Below, piece by piece: positions 1 through 8,918 of a stretch of 64,000 nt of DNA. The notes beneath the pieces were generated by a model that made no database searches, was not told the origin of the DNA, and saw only the letters and a program-made list of their open reading frames with translations. Source of the DNA: Rhodococcus rhodnii (GTDB lineage Bacteria; Actinomycetota; Actinomycetes; Mycobacteriales; Pseudonocardiaceae); assembly GCA_000720375.1 (NCBI GenBank), contig JOAA01000020.1:248001-312000 (forward strand), given 5' to 3'. Position 1 is the first letter of the stretch. Each line of letters starts with the position of its first letter. A program made the translations under genes and the position numbers.

Positions 1-1403
1 CAGCGGCGGTCCTCGTTCCAGTTCTGCTCGAGTTCCTCAGTGGACTTCCAGAACCCGACGGCCAGCCCGGCCGCGTAGGCCGCACCGAGCGCAGTGGTCT
101 CCGCGACCACAGGCTTGGACACGGGCACACCGAGCACGTCCGCCTGCATCTGCATGCACAGCTGGTTCGCGGTCACGCCACCGTCCACACGCAACACATC
201 CAGCTTCACGCCGGAGTCGTTCTCCATGGCCTCGACCACGTCCCGGCTCTGGTAGCAGATCGCCTCCAGGGTCGCCCTGGCCACGTGCGCGTTGGTCGTG
301 GCCCGGGTCAGGCCCACGATCGCGCCACGCGCGTCGGAGCGCCAGTACGGCGCGAACAGTCCGGAAAACGCTGGTACGAAATAGATCCCGCCGTTGTCGG
401 CGACCTGCGAGGCCAGCGTCTCGCTCTGCGCCGCACCGCTGATGATGCCGAGCTGGTCACGCAGCCACTGCACGGCCGAGCCGGTGACCGCGATCGAGCC
501 TTCCAGCGCGTAGACCGGCTTGTCGTCACCGAACTGGTAGCACAACGTGGTCAGCAGGCCGTGCTTCGACCGGACGAGTTCGTGACCCGTGTTGAGCAAC
601 AGGAAGTTGCCTGTGCCGTAGGTGTTCTTGGCCTCGCCCGGCCGGAAGCAGACCTGGCCGACGGTCGCCGCCTGCTGGTCGCCGAGGTCCCCGGTCACGG
701 CGAGCTCGCCGTGCAGTGGGCCGTCGGACCGGGTGGTGCCGAAGAAGCCGGACGACGGCTTGATCTCCGGCAGCATCTGCCTCGGGATGTTGAAGAACGA
801 CAACAGCTCGTCGTCCCATGCCAGCGTTTCCAGGTCCATCAGCATCGTGCGGCTGGCGTTGGTCGGGTCGGTCACGTGCTGACCGGTCAGGTTCCACAGC
901 AGCCACGAGTCGGTCGTTCCGAAGATCGCTTCGCCGTTCTCGGCGTCTTCGCGGACTCCCTCGATGTTCTCCAGGATCCACTGGAGTTTCCCGCCGGAGA
1001 AGTACGTCGCGGGCGGCAGGCCCGCCTTGCGGCGGATCACGTCGCCCTTGCCGCTGCGCTCCAGCTCCGCGGCGATGCGGTCGGTCCTGGTGTCCTGCCA
1101 CACGATCGCGTTGCAGTACGGGCGGCCGGTCCGGCGGTTCCAGACCACTGTGGTCTCACGCTGGTTGGTGATCCCGAGCGCGGCGAGGTCCGAAACGGAC
1201 AGATTGGTCTTGGTGAACGTGGACTCGATCACCGAGCGGGTGCGTTCCCAGATCTCGGTCGGGTCGTGCTCGACCCAGCCCGGCTTGGGCAGGATCTGCT
1301 CGTGCTCGAGCTGGTGGCGGGCGATCTCGTTGCCACCGTGGTCGAAGATCATGAACCGGGTGCTCGTGGTGCCCTGGTCGACGGCTGCGACAAAATCCGG
1401 CAT
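1..1403 (-). CDS. glpK: Glycerol kinase (first copy, C-terminus outside window)
   Basis: Phosphorylates glycerol to sn-glycerol 3-phosphate with ATP in the cytoplasm (FGGY carbohydrate kinase family). The N-terminal phosphate-binding motif [15 protein letters not shown], the glycerol-contacting NQRET and the LGDQQAA segment are all visible. About 467 codons are present, so roughly the last 35 residues of a typical 500-residue GlpK lie left of base 1. The ATG at 1403 gives [13 protein letters not shown], the normal family start, with a GGAG-type ribosome site just upstream. It follows glpF by 13 bases on the same strand, so glpF-glpK is an operon, as in the actinomycete gyl operon; glpD could follow outside the window. 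The second kinase at 3163-5013 is a clear paralogue of about the same core length. Confidence 0.95.
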   Translation of the reverse strand, partial: MPDFVAAVDQGTTSTRFMIFDHGGNEIARHQLEHEQILPKPGWVEHDPTEIWERTRSVIESTFTKTNLSVSDLAALGITNQRETTVVWNRRTGRPYCNAIVWQDTRTDRIAAELERSGKGDVIRRKAGLPPATYFSGGKLQWILENIEGVREDAENGEAIFGTTDSWLLWNLTGQHVTDPTNASRTMLMDLETLAWDDELLSFFNIPRQMLPEIKPSSGFFGTTRSDGPLHGELAVTGDLGDQQAATVGQVCFRPGEAKNTYGTGNFLLLNTGHELVRSKHGLLTTLCYQFGDDKPVYALEGSIAVTGSAVQWLRDQLGIISGAAQSETLASQVADNGGIYFVPAFSGLFAPYWRSDARGAIVGLTRATTNAHVARATLEAICYQSRDVVEAMENDSGVKLDVLRVDGGVTANQLCMQMQADVLGVPVSKPVVAETTALGAAYAAGLAVGFWKSTEELEQNWNEDRR

Positions 1404-1416
1404 GGCTGGTCTCCTC

Positions 1417-2232
1417 TCAGGCGGACTGGAGTTCTTTGGCCGGCACGGCGGCAGGCTCTTCGGCCGGCAGGTAGCGCTCGATGAAGAACTTGTAGATCGC
1501 CGCACCGATCAGGCCGCCGAGAATCGGCGCCACAATCGGTATCCACCAGTACGGGAAGTCGTATTGGTCCCTGAACGCCGTTTCGTAGCCGGTCAGCCAG
1601 GAAGCCAGGCGCGGCCCGAAGTCGCGGGCGGGGTTGATGGCGTACCCGGCGTTGGTCCCCCACGCCATGCCGATCGCGACCACGGAGAACCCGACGACCA
1701 GCGGCGTCATGTTGGCCAGCGGAGCGGAGTTGCGCAGGTCGGTGATGGCGAAGATGACCAGCACGAGGATCGCGGTACCGATGATCTGGTCGCGGAAGGC
1801 GCCCCAGTCACCCACCGGAAGCGTGCCGTTACCCGGCAGCGTCGAGAAGACACCCTGCGTCTTCATGGTCAGACCAGGGTCGGCCGCGTTGAGCACCTCG
1901 GTGTAGTTCCAGCGCACCAGCATCGCGGCCACGAACGCCCCCGCGGTCTGCGCCAGCGCGTACGGGGCGACTTTGCGCCACGAGAAGCCTTTGAACACCG
2001 CCAGTGCGATCGTCACCGCGGGATTCAGATGCGCGCCACTGATCTTGGCGGCCACGTACACGCCCAGCGTGACGCCCAGCCCCCAGGCCCAGGCGATGCT
2101 GTCGTGATCTCCGATCCCGGCGGCCGCGACCTGGGCCACCACCCCGCATCCGAACAGGATGAGGATCAACGTACCCACGAACTCGGCGGCTAACTCGCCG
2201 TGCAGTCCGCGGGCCTTGAGGTTTCGCACCAT
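1417..2232 (-). CDS. glpF: Glycerol uptake facilitator (MIP channel)
   Basis: Six-helix aquaglyceroporin of 271 residues that lets glycerol diffuse across the inner membrane. Both NPA boxes are present: [13 protein letters not shown] in the first half and [13 protein letters not shown] in the second. The Asp after the second box (NPARD) is the residue typical of glycerol facilitators rather than strict water channels. The ATG at 2232 ([18 protein letters not shown]) has GGAGGAAAGCA in front and fits the family N-terminus; longer in-frame starts would add an unlikely Pro/Arg-rich leader. It is the first gene of the minus-strand glpF-glpK operon and diverges from the IclR-type regulator, whose candidate operators lie in the shared 155-base gap. 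Confidence 0.95.
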   Translation of the reverse strand: MVRNLKARGLHGELAAEFVGTLILILFGCGVVAQVAAAGIGDHDSIAWAWGLGVTLGVYVAAKISGAHLNPAVTIALAVFKGFSWRKVAPYALAQTAGAFVAAMLVRWNYTEVLNAADPGLTMKTQGVFSTLPGNGTLPVGDWGAFRDQIIGTAILVLVIFAITDLRNSAPLANMTPLVVGFSVVAIGMAWGTNAGYAINPARDFGPRLASWLTGYETAFRDQYDFPYWWIPIVAPILGGLIGAAIYKFFIERYLPAEEPAAVPAKELQSA

Positions 2233-2318
2233 TGCTTTCCTCCACAAAGGACACCCGGCTCCCCTGGCGCTGCGAACGTTAAGATTGCGGAAAAGGCAGG
2301 TCAACGAGGTGCGGTCGG

Positions 2319-2359
2319 CATTGTCGAACGGACACGGAAGGGTGTTCGACATTGTCGAA
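2319..2359. promoter_or_regulatory. Candidate IclR/GylR operators in the glpF-gylR gap
   Basis: The gap contains a perfect 15-base palindrome, TTCGACATTGTCGAA (2345-2359). The half-element CATTGTCGAA also occurs as a direct repeat at 2319-2328 and 2350-2359, 31 bases apart, close to three helical turns. IclR proteins usually bind such palindromes near their own divergent promoters. That the neighbouring regulator binds here is inferred. Confidence 0.6.
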
Positions 2360-2387
2360 TCGCAGCCGGTGAGGTTAGGGTCGCGCC

Positions 2388-3155
2388 GTGCCAGGAGCCA
2401 TCCAGTCGATCGAGCGAGCCGCCGCGATCCTGCGGCTGCTGGCGCGCGGCTCGGGCAGGCTGGGCATTGGCGAGATTGCGGAATCGCTGGAACTGGCCAA
2501 GGGCACCGCGCACGGAATCCTGCGCACGCTGCAGGGCGTCGGGTTCGTCGAGCAGGACAAGGACACCGGCAAGTACCAGCTCGGTGCCGCCCTGCTGCAC
2601 CTGGGCACAAGCTACCTGGACGTCAACGAACTGCGGTCACGAGCGATCAACTGGGCCGACGCGCTGGCCGCCCGCAGCGGCGAGGCCGTTCGCATCGGGG
2701 CGCCGCTGGACGGCCGTGTGCTCGTGGTGCATCACGTGTTCCGGCCGGACGATTCACTGCAAACGCTCGACGTTGGCGCCTTGTTGCCGTTGCACGCGAC
2801 CGCACTCGGCAAAGTTCTGCTGGCGTACGACACGAGTCTCGTGGCATCGTTGCGCGGCGGCGAACTGGAGGCCTATACCCGGCGGACTCTCGCTTCGCCC
2901 ACAGCGGTCAAGCGAGCACTGGCCAGCGTCCGCGAAGCGGGCTGGGCCAGCGAGCTTGGCGAGATGACGCCCGGCGAAGCCGGGATCGCGGCGCCGATCA
3001 GGGGGCACGGCGGCATTGTCGTCGGCGCGATGGGGATCTCCGGAGCGGCGGAACGCCTCTGCGACCCAGACGGCAGTCCCAAAGCGACACTGCTCACCTA
3101 CGTACGCGATGCCGCCCGCGCGGTGTCCCGCGACCTCGGAGCGTCCCGGTGGTGA
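2388..3155 (+). CDS. gylR: IclR-family regulator of glycerol genes (GylR-like)
   Basis: A 255-residue IclR protein: an N-terminal winged helix-turn-helix ([18 protein letters not shown], then [19 protein letters not shown]) and a C-terminal effector-binding domain containing [14 protein letters not shown], the usual IclR signature. The start is GTG at 2388, which gives the classic short N-terminus before the helix-turn-helix. It diverges from glpF-glpK and is followed by the second glycerol kinase only 7 bases downstream, so it is probably the glycerol- or glycerol-3-phosphate-responsive repressor of both transcription units. GylR in Streptomyces is the obvious comparison. A palindrome just upstream (2345-2359) is a likely autoregulatory site. 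Confidence 0.88.
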   Translation: MPGAIQSIERAAAILRLLARGSGRLGIGEIAESLELAKGTAHGILRTLQGVGFVEQDKDTGKYQLGAALLHLGTSYLDVNELRSRAINWADALAARSGEAVRIGAPLDGRVLVVHHVFRPDDSLQTLDVGALLPLHATALGKVLLAYDTSLVASLRGGELEAYTRRTLASPTAVKRALASVREAGWASELGEMTPGEAGIAAPIRGHGGIVVGAMGISGAAERLCDPDGSPKATLLTYVRDAARAVSRDLGASRW

Positions 3156-3162
3156 AGGTGAC

Positions 3163-5013
3163 ATGGCTCAGCGTTACGTGATGTCGATCGACCAGGGAAC
3201 CACATCGACCCGGTGCATCCTGTTCGACGCGCGTGGCCGTCTGGTCTCCGTGGTGCAACGGGAACACCAGCAGTACTTCCCGCGTCCCGGCTGGGTGGAG
3301 CACGACGCGGCCGAGATCTGGCGCAACCTCAGCAAGATCGTGCCGGACGCACTGGCCCAAGCCGGCGCGACCGCCGAGCAGGTCGTTGGGCTGGGCATCG
3401 CCAACCAGCGTGAGACGACCGTGCTGTGGGACCGGCGGACGGGCGCGCCCGTCGGGCGGGCGATCGTGTGGCAGGACACCCGCACGGACCGGATGATCGA
3501 ACAGCTCGAACGGGAACCTGGTGCCAAGCGGGTGCGTGAGCTCTGCGGGTTGCCGCTGACCACGTATTTCTCCGCGCCCAAGATCCGCTGGATGCTGGAT
3601 CAGACGCCGGGCCTGCAGGAGCGGGCCGAGCGCGGCGAGGTGCTGTTCGGCACGATCGAGAGCTGGCTGATCTGGAACCTGACCGGTGGCCTGCACGTCA
3701 CCGACGTCACCAACGCCAGCCGGACCATGCTGATGAACCTGCGCACGCTGTCGTGGGACGCCGAACTGCTGCGGTTCTTCGACATCCCTCGCGCGATGCT
3801 GCCGGAGATCCGATCGTCCACAGAGGTCTACGGCACCACGACGAGCGTGGTGCCGGGAATCCGGATCGCGGCGGCGCTCGGCGATCAGCAGGCGGCGCTG
3901 TTCGGCCAGACCTGTTTCGCGCCGGGCGAGGCGAAGTGCACGTACGGAACGGGCAGTTTCCTGCTGCTCAACACCGGTCAGACGCCGGTGCTGAGCAAGC
4001 ACGGGATGCTGACAACGGTCGGGTTCAAGATCGGCGACGAGCCTGCCGTGTACGCGTTGGAAGGCTCGATCGCGGTCACCGGTTCGCTGGTGCAGTGGTT
4101 CCGCGACGGCCTTGAACTGATCAGCAGCGCCCCCGAGATCGAGACTTTGGCGCGGACCGTGGAGGACAACGGCGGGTGCTACATCGTGCCCGCGTTCTCC
4201 GGTCTGTTCGCGCCGCATTGGCACAGCGAAGCTCGCGGTGTGATCGCCGGGCTGACCTCGTACATCACCAAGGGGCACTTGGCACGGGCCGTGCTGGAGG
4301 CGACCGGCTGGCAGACCCGCGAGGTCGTGGACGCCATGAACGCCGACTCCGGCCTCGCCCTGTCGACGTTGAAGGTCGACGGCGGGATGACCGCGGACAA
4401 CCTGCTCATGCAGTTCATCGCCGACGTGCTGGACGTACCCGTGGTCAGACCGATGGTGGCCGAGACCGTGTCACTCGGTGCGGCTTACGCGGCAGGCTTG
4501 TCCGTCGGCTACTGGCCTGATCTTGAGGGACTGCGCCGCAACTGGCACCGGGCGGGTCAGTGGTTGCCCGCGATGGCGCCCACGCGCCGAGACACCGAGT
4601 ACGCGCAGTGGCGGCAGGCCGTGGAGCTCACGTTCGGCTGGATGCGTCCGGCCCATGATCCCCGGCGCCCGGCGGGCACCGACTTGATCGACGTGATTCT
4701 CGACGACCACCGGCAGATCGAGCACCTGCTCCGGGAGCTGCGCAACGAAGACAGCGACCGGGCTCGTGTCCTCAGTGAACTCTCGACGCTGCTGGGCGCG
4801 CATTTCGCTGCCACGGAACGAATCCTGCACAAGCGCGTCGACATCTCCCTCGACCAGGACATCCTTGAGCTGGAGGCTGCCGTCGAGGCACACATCCGCG
4901 ACGAGGAACGAACCCTGCTCAACGAACTGCGGCGATCACTGTCCCCTTCGGACCGTACCGCGCTCGGCCGAGCCTTCACCGCAGCCTCCCGCAACCACAC
5001 ACCCAGCCGCTAA
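3163..5013 (+). CDS. glpK: Glycerol kinase fused to a hemerythrin-like (HHE) domain
   Basis: A 616-residue protein. Residues 1 to about 500 are a full FGGY glycerol kinase ([39 protein letters not shown]). After a Pro/Arg-rich linker, residues from about 507 form an all-helical tail with the spacing of hemerythrin HHE domains: [10 protein letters not shown] (His516), HFAATERIL (His547, Glu552) and [10 protein letters not shown] (His577, Glu581). The ATG at 3163 starts [14 protein letters not shown], the normal kinase N-terminus. It lies 7 bases after the IclR gene and is surely co-transcribed with it, while the conventional kinase sits on the opposite operon. The HHE domain could bind a di-iron centre, O2 or a metal and tune kinase activity; this is inference. 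The domain call rests on motif spacing only. Confidence 0.9.
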   Translation: MAQRYVMSIDQGTTSTRCILFDARGRLVSVVQREHQQYFPRPGWVEHDAAEIWRNLSKIVPDALAQAGATAEQVVGLGIANQRETTVLWDRRTGAPVGRAIVWQDTRTDRMIEQLEREPGAKRVRELCGLPLTTYFSAPKIRWMLDQTPGLQERAERGEVLFGTIESWLIWNLTGGLHVTDVTNASRTMLMNLRTLSWDAELLRFFDIPRAMLPEIRSSTEVYGTTTSVVPGIRIAAALGDQQAALFGQTCFAPGEAKCTYGTGSFLLLNTGQTPVLSKHGMLTTVGFKIGDEPAVYALEGSIAVTGSLVQWFRDGLELISSAPEIETLARTVEDNGGCYIVPAFSGLFAPHWHSEARGVIAGLTSYITKGHLARAVLEATGWQTREVVDAMNADSGLALSTLKVDGGMTADNLLMQFIADVLDVPVVRPMVAETVSLGAAYAAGLSVGYWPDLEGLRRNWHRAGQWLPAMAPTRRDTEYAQWRQAVELTFGWMRPAHDPRRPAGTDLIDVILDDHRQIEHLLRELRNEDSDRARVLSELSTLLGAHFAATERILHKRVDISLDQDILELEAAVEAHIRDEERTLLNELRRSLSPSDRTALGRAFTAASRNHTPSR

Positions 5014-5020
5014 CCCCCGG

Positions 5021-5146
5021 CCGTGTCCACCTTTCCAGCACCCGTGTCCACCACTCCGGCACACCGAAACACACATTCCAGCACCCCCGTTGGGCATTTC
5101 GGTGTGCCGGAACGTGCAACTCATGGTGTCGGAAAGGTGGACACGG
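5021..5146. repeat. Two nested perfect inverted repeats between convergent genes
   Basis: Outer arms are CCGTGTCCACCTTTCC (5021-5036) and its exact complement at 5131-5146. Inner arms are TCCGGCACACCGAAA (5055-5069) and its exact complement at 5097-5111. A further partial copy of the outer arm (CGTGTCCACC) occurs at 5043-5052, and TTCCAGCACC occurs twice. The element fills the gap between the convergent glpK-HHE and beta-propeller genes. It may be a bidirectional terminator, but the 94-base outer loop containing a second hairpin resembles a small palindromic mobile or REP-like element. Confidence 0.8.
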
Positions 5147-5153
5147 CGGTGGG

Positions 5154-6677
5154 TTAGCCGACGGTGTAAGCCATCCATTGGTGTTCGCTGCCACCGCCAC
5201 CGGACTGGAACTCCACGCCGTACGCCTTCTCGTCGGCGTAGACGAATCCGATCCACACGGTCGGAATACCGAAGTCACTTTTGTTCTTGGGCTTGACCTC
5301 CGTGGTCTTCTTGCCTTCGACCTTGCCGGTGGCGGCGTCCACAGTGACCACTGACTGCTTGTAGTCCAGTTTGGTCTGCACCGGCGATTCCAGTGCGACC
5401 ACCTTCCCCTCGCCGACCGCCAGCACCTGCATGAACAGCAGTCCGGGCTGATCGGCCGCCCAGAGGTTCTTGCCAGTGGCGAGATCGACCGCGACGAGCT
5501 GGTTCGGCTTGTTCTTGTTGGGTGCGGTGATCGCGTACATCACGTTCTTGTCCATGACGAACCGGTAGTCCTTGGTGTACGCGCCGACCGGCAAGGTGTT
5601 GAAGCCGACCCCGACCGTCGCGAGCCCTTTGTCCGATTGGGACGCGGTGCGCTCGTCGGAGATCTTGTTCTTGATGTTCCACGCGTCGTCCAGCAGCAGG
5701 AGCGTCAGCTGCTCGTTGCCGGACTGGTGGACCTGCAGGACGACCGGCTCGCCGGAGATCACGCCCATCGAGCTGATCTTGGCGCCGACGTCCTGTTCGG
5801 TGATCTTCTTGGTCCTGGTGCCTTGCCCGTTGACGTCGGATTCGTCGAGCAGGAACGTCTGCGCGCCATCGCTTTCGGTGCAGGAGGACAACGCGACGAA
5901 CTTGTCCTTGCCGCTTGGCCGCAGGTCCCGGAGGCTGCAGTTCGGCGTCTGCCCCTGCGGCCGGCTGCTCAGCAGTCCCTGCCACCTGCGCTTGCCGTCG
6001 TCGAGATGGAGGCCGAAGATGTTGAATCCCCAGTTCACCACCATGGTGTCCGCGATGATCTCCACGGGCATGCCGCCGACCGGGGACGTCACGGTCCCTT
6101 GCGGGTACGCAAGCACAGAACTCCAGCCGAACTGGCCGGTCTGCAGATCGAGCACGGTCGCGATCCCGCAGTCACCGGAAACCGGACTGGTTGTGCTTTT
6201 GGCCAGGCCGACCGTGAGCCCCAGTTTGCCGGTGGAGGACGCCGCACCGCTCGCCCCGCAGAAGACAGCGGCCTGGCCCTCGACGTCCGGGGCCTTGGCC
6301 ACCCACTTCTTCTTCCCGGTCCCGCGTTCGATCGCCGTCACGGACTTCTGCGTGACGATGACCAAGTCCGAACCCGCCGCGAGCGCACGGATCACCGCGG
6401 TGGTGTCCCCCTTGTTCCCTTCCACGGTCCACGGCTCGAACTGCGGCGCCTCAGTCGTCGGCGCACCTGCTGTCTGCTGCGGCGAGTCCGGCTCCCCCGT
6501 GGTCATCAGCACGACCGTGACACCGGCCGCGACCAGCAACACAACACCTACGAGGGCGACCCACAGCCAGGTCTTCGACTTCGGCGGTGGCGGCGGTGGC
6601 GGCCATCCGGGAGGCGGGTACTGATAACCAGGCGGCGGTTGTTGCCCATACGGGCCCGGAGGACCTTGCCAAGTCAC
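5154..6677 (-). CDS. Membrane-anchored PQQ-type beta-propeller protein
   Basis: 507 residues. The first 32 are Pro/Gly/Tyr-rich and cytosolic (GPPGPYGQQPPPGYQYPPPG). A single membrane helix follows at about 36-60 (WLWVALVGVVLLVAAGVTVV). The rest is an extracellular domain with PQQ/WD-like blades, for example LVAVDLATGKNLWAADQPG and VVTVDAATGKVEGKK. No enzymatic PQQ-binding residues can be assigned, so a scaffold or sensor role is more likely than dehydrogenase activity. The GTG at 6677 has GGGAGG five bases upstream. Actinomycetes have many such Pro-rich anchored propellers of unknown function, often close to secretion or kinase genes. It is transcribed alone; an upstream terminator isolates it from the transporter genes. 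Confidence 0.8.
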   Translation of the reverse strand: MTWQGPPGPYGQQPPPGYQYPPPGWPPPPPPPKSKTWLWVALVGVVLLVAAGVTVVLMTTGEPDSPQQTAGAPTTEAPQFEPWTVEGNKGDTTAVIRALAAGSDLVIVTQKSVTAIERGTGKKKWVAKAPDVEGQAAVFCGASGAASSTGKLGLTVGLAKSTTSPVSGDCGIATVLDLQTGQFGWSSVLAYPQGTVTSPVGGMPVEIIADTMVVNWGFNIFGLHLDDGKRRWQGLLSSRPQGQTPNCSLRDLRPSGKDKFVALSSCTESDGAQTFLLDESDVNGQGTRTKKITEQDVGAKISSMGVISGEPVVLQVHQSGNEQLTLLLLDDAWNIKNKISDERTASQSDKGLATVGVGFNTLPVGAYTKDYRFVMDKNVMYAITAPNKNKPNQLVAVDLATGKNLWAADQPGLLFMQVLAVGEGKVVALESPVQTKLDYKQSVVTVDAATGKVEGKKTTEVKPKNKSDFGIPTVWIGFVYADEKAYGVEFQSGGGGSEHQWMAYTVG

Positions 6678-6744
6678 GTCTGCCTCCCCAGAAGTGCCGA
6701 TCCGGGCGGATCGTACTGCCGGTAAGCGGCGGCTGCCGGGGAAA

Positions 6745-6784
6745 ACAGAAAAACCGCTCGGTCCGGTGACCCGGACCGAGCGGT
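6745..6784 (-). terminator. Strong intrinsic terminator for the 6789-8594 operon
   Basis: Perfect 14-base stem ACCGCTCGGTCCGG (6753-6766) with its complement at 6771-6784 and a 4-base loop. On the minus strand the stem is followed by a run of Ts broken by few other bases (complement of GAAAACAGAAAAA). It lies 4 bases after the end of the small membrane protein gene, so it ends that minus-strand operon. Confidence 0.9.
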
Positions 6785-6788
6785 GGAA

Positions 6789-7208
6789 CTACACGGGATA
6801 CGACACGCGTCGCCACCACTGGGGTGCGATGCGTTCGTGCAGCCAGAGGAATCCGATGGCGAACCCGGCGCTGATGATCGCCTGGTACGCCAGGAATCCC
6901 CACGCCTTGGGCGGGAATCCTGGTTCGCCGAGCAGCGCCAGCCGGGTCAGTACTTCCTGCAGCAGTCGCGCGAGAGGAAACGCGAACAGCCAGAACAGGC
7001 ACGCGGGAGCGAACCCGCCCCGCCGCACCTTTCCGTAAGCCAGCAGGACGCTGTACATCCCGCCGAACAATCCCAGTGGCACACCGAGGGTCGCCACCGC
7101 GACCACGGCCCAGGCCCACGGCTGTCCCACTACCAACGCCATCAGGCCCGCTGCCGTGCCCGCGAGGAATCCGATTGCGAAGCCAGGAAATCCCAGTCGC
7201 CAGTTCAT
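6789..7208 (-). CDS. Small integral membrane protein, unknown function
   Basis: A 139-residue hydrophobic protein with about four predicted membrane helices (FAIGFLAGTAAGLMALVVG, WAVVAVATLGVPLGLFGG, FAPACLFWLFAFPLARLL, and a last helix near IISAGFAIGFLWLHE). The ATG at 7208 (MNWRLGFPGFA) overlaps the stop codon of the transporter gene upstream by one base (TGATG), so translation is coupled. The two are probably partners in one membrane system. I do not recognise a named family. A strong terminator follows immediately. Confidence 0.75.
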   Translation of the reverse strand: MNWRLGFPGFAIGFLAGTAAGLMALVVGQPWAWAVVAVATLGVPLGLFGGMYSVLLAYGKVRRGGFAPACLFWLFAFPLARLLQEVLTRLALLGEPGFPPKAWGFLAYQAIISAGFAIGFLWLHERIAPQWWRRVSYPV

Positions 7209-8594
7209 CAGCCGACCACCACGCCGAAGCGGATCAGGGAATAGAACAGCATGCCCAGGTAGAACACCGCGCCGAAGCCGATGATCAGGTTCGAGTACCA
7301 CTTCGGACGGATCGGTCTCGGCAGCATTCTGTTGTTCACCAACAACAACACCAGGCAGTAGCAGCCCATCGCGAACGTGGACAGGAACGCGAGGATGTCC
7401 AGTACCGACCCCGGCCCGTCGACCGGGCCGAACAGCAGGATCAGGATGCCGAACGTGATCAGGCCCCACAGGAAGCCCGCGTACAGGTGCGACATCTTCA
7501 CTCGCCGCGCGCCCTTGACGAAGAAGTAAGTCATGTCCGCCTGGCCGCGGGAGAACGAGTCGAACAGACCGAGTGTCGCGTTCAGACCGATCAGCGCGAT
7601 GAAGCCGAGGAAGATCCCGCCGAGCACCGAGCCGCCCGCGAAGGAGAACGCGTCCGACATCGCCGACAGCGCCGCCTCACGTTCCCCGCTCTCGATCAGT
7701 CCCCTGATGTCCGGGTTGGCCCGGACCGCCGACTGCGCGAGCACGGTGAACGAGATCGTCACCAGCATGGTGATGCCCCAGAACAACAACAGGGCATCGA
7801 AAGTCACCCAGCGGCGCCAGCCCTTCCACTTGCGCAGCTCGTTCGCGTCCGACGTGTCGAACATGAACCCGCGGTTGGGCATCTGCTCTTCTTCACCCGC
7901 GTGCCGCAGTCCGCGCAGCTTCGGGATGTACGCGCCCATGCCCGCGCCGCTGTCGCGCAGGTGCAGGGTGTACCACATCTGCTGCATCCCCGACGGACCG
8001 GCGAACGCGATCGCTCCCACCACGATCGGGAACCAGACTTCCGTCATCACCCCGGACGGCATGTATCCGAAGGCGAACATGCCGGTGACAGTCGAGACGA
8101 GGTCATCCCAGCTGCCGACGAACGAGGCGATCACCGCCGTGCCGACGACCAGAAGTCCGATCAGGATCGCGAGGACGTTCTCCAGCAGGTTGTAGATGAC
8201 CCTGGCGAGGCTGAACAACACGCCCACCAGGACCAAGGCAACGCAGGCGGTCACGACCCACGGTATCCCGGGCCGCGCCGGTGAAGATGCTCTCACCGGT
8301 GGCCATCGTGTACCGGGCCATCTCCAGCATCACCACGGCCTGCAGCGTCACACCGATCAGGAACAACCACCTGATCTCCGGGCCGAACACCAGCACCAGC
8401 CTCGGCCACATGTAGGACTCGCCCATACCGACACCGAGTGCGACCAGGAACACTGTCGGGCCAAGCAGATGGATCGCCGGAGGCGGTTCCGGCAGAGTGC
8501 GGATCGGCATGGGTTCGAGCCGACCGGCCCGCCACACTCTGTCCCCACCGGCAGGTAATCGATACCTGGCCGCCGGGGTATGCGAGGTTTCCAT
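7208..8594 (-). pseudogene. Nramp-related membrane transporter, interrupted by a frameshift
   Basis: Two minus-strand reading frames together make one polytopic membrane protein of about 460 residues. The upstream part (8594 to about 8270) has LGPTVFLVALGVGMGESYMW and a first set of helices. The downstream part (about 8275 to 7208) continues with IPWVVTACVALVLVGVLF and some eight more helices, ending FYSLIRFGVVVG. The frame changes in the GC-rich run at 8262-8279 (CCCGGG on either strand); deleting a single base there would restore one continuous frame. The GESYMW and GPSGMQQMW segments recall Nramp-like families, but the metal-binding DPGN box is not seen, so the substrate is unknown. The ATG at 8594 (METSHTPAARY) has GGGAGAGG upstream. 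It may be a sequencing error rather than a true pseudogene. Confidence 0.65.
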
Positions 8595-8693
8595 CCAGTC
8601 CTCTCCCTTGAGGATGTACGCGGCCCCCGTTTCGACAACCCCTTGCTGTGGCTCCCTTTTCCAGGTCAGGTGATCAACCCGGCGAACACCATA

Positions 8694-8722
8694 GGCCGAC
8701 TGGCAAAGGTGTGCCAGTGGCC
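8694..8722. promoter_or_regulatory. Inverted repeat upstream of the Nramp-like gene
   Basis: ACTGGCA (8699-8705) and its exact complement TGCCAGT (8712-8718) are separated by 6 bases. Outer GGCC arms flank them at 8694-8697 and 8719-8722, with one unpaired base on the left. The site lies about 100 bases upstream of the transporter start and looks like a dimeric repressor operator. No regulator gene is adjacent, so the binding protein is unknown. Confidence 0.45.
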
Positions 8723-8750
8723 GCACATCACAGACTGGCTACGGTCTACT

Positions 8751-8918
8751 TCAGACGTGCGGCACGGTGTCGACGAATCGGACTCGATCTCCGCCGATCA
8801 TCGCCAGCGAGTCACGGAATGCCATCGTCTTGGTGCCGTGACCGCAGTAGACCGCTGTCCAGTTGGCACCGCGTGCCGCGAGGGCTCGGGCCATCGGGAT
8901 GATCGGCGTGATCAGCTC
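8751..8918 (-). pseudogene. Remnant of a PDR/VanB-type ferredoxin reductase
   Basis: A 55-codon stretch reads ITPIIPMARALAARGANW, then VYCGHGTKTMAFRDSLAMIG, then GDRVRFVDTVPHV, and stops. This closely resembles the NAD-binding core of phthalate-dioxygenase-reductase/vanillate-demethylase reductases (family pattern GITPIxPMxRALxARGxxW, then YGGRxRxxMAFxDEL). Upstream flavin-binding and downstream 2Fe-2S domains are both absent, so it is a small gene fossil. It abuts and slightly overlaps the stop of the ThuA-type gene. The similarity is from memory of the family and would need a search to confirm. Confidence 0.55.
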
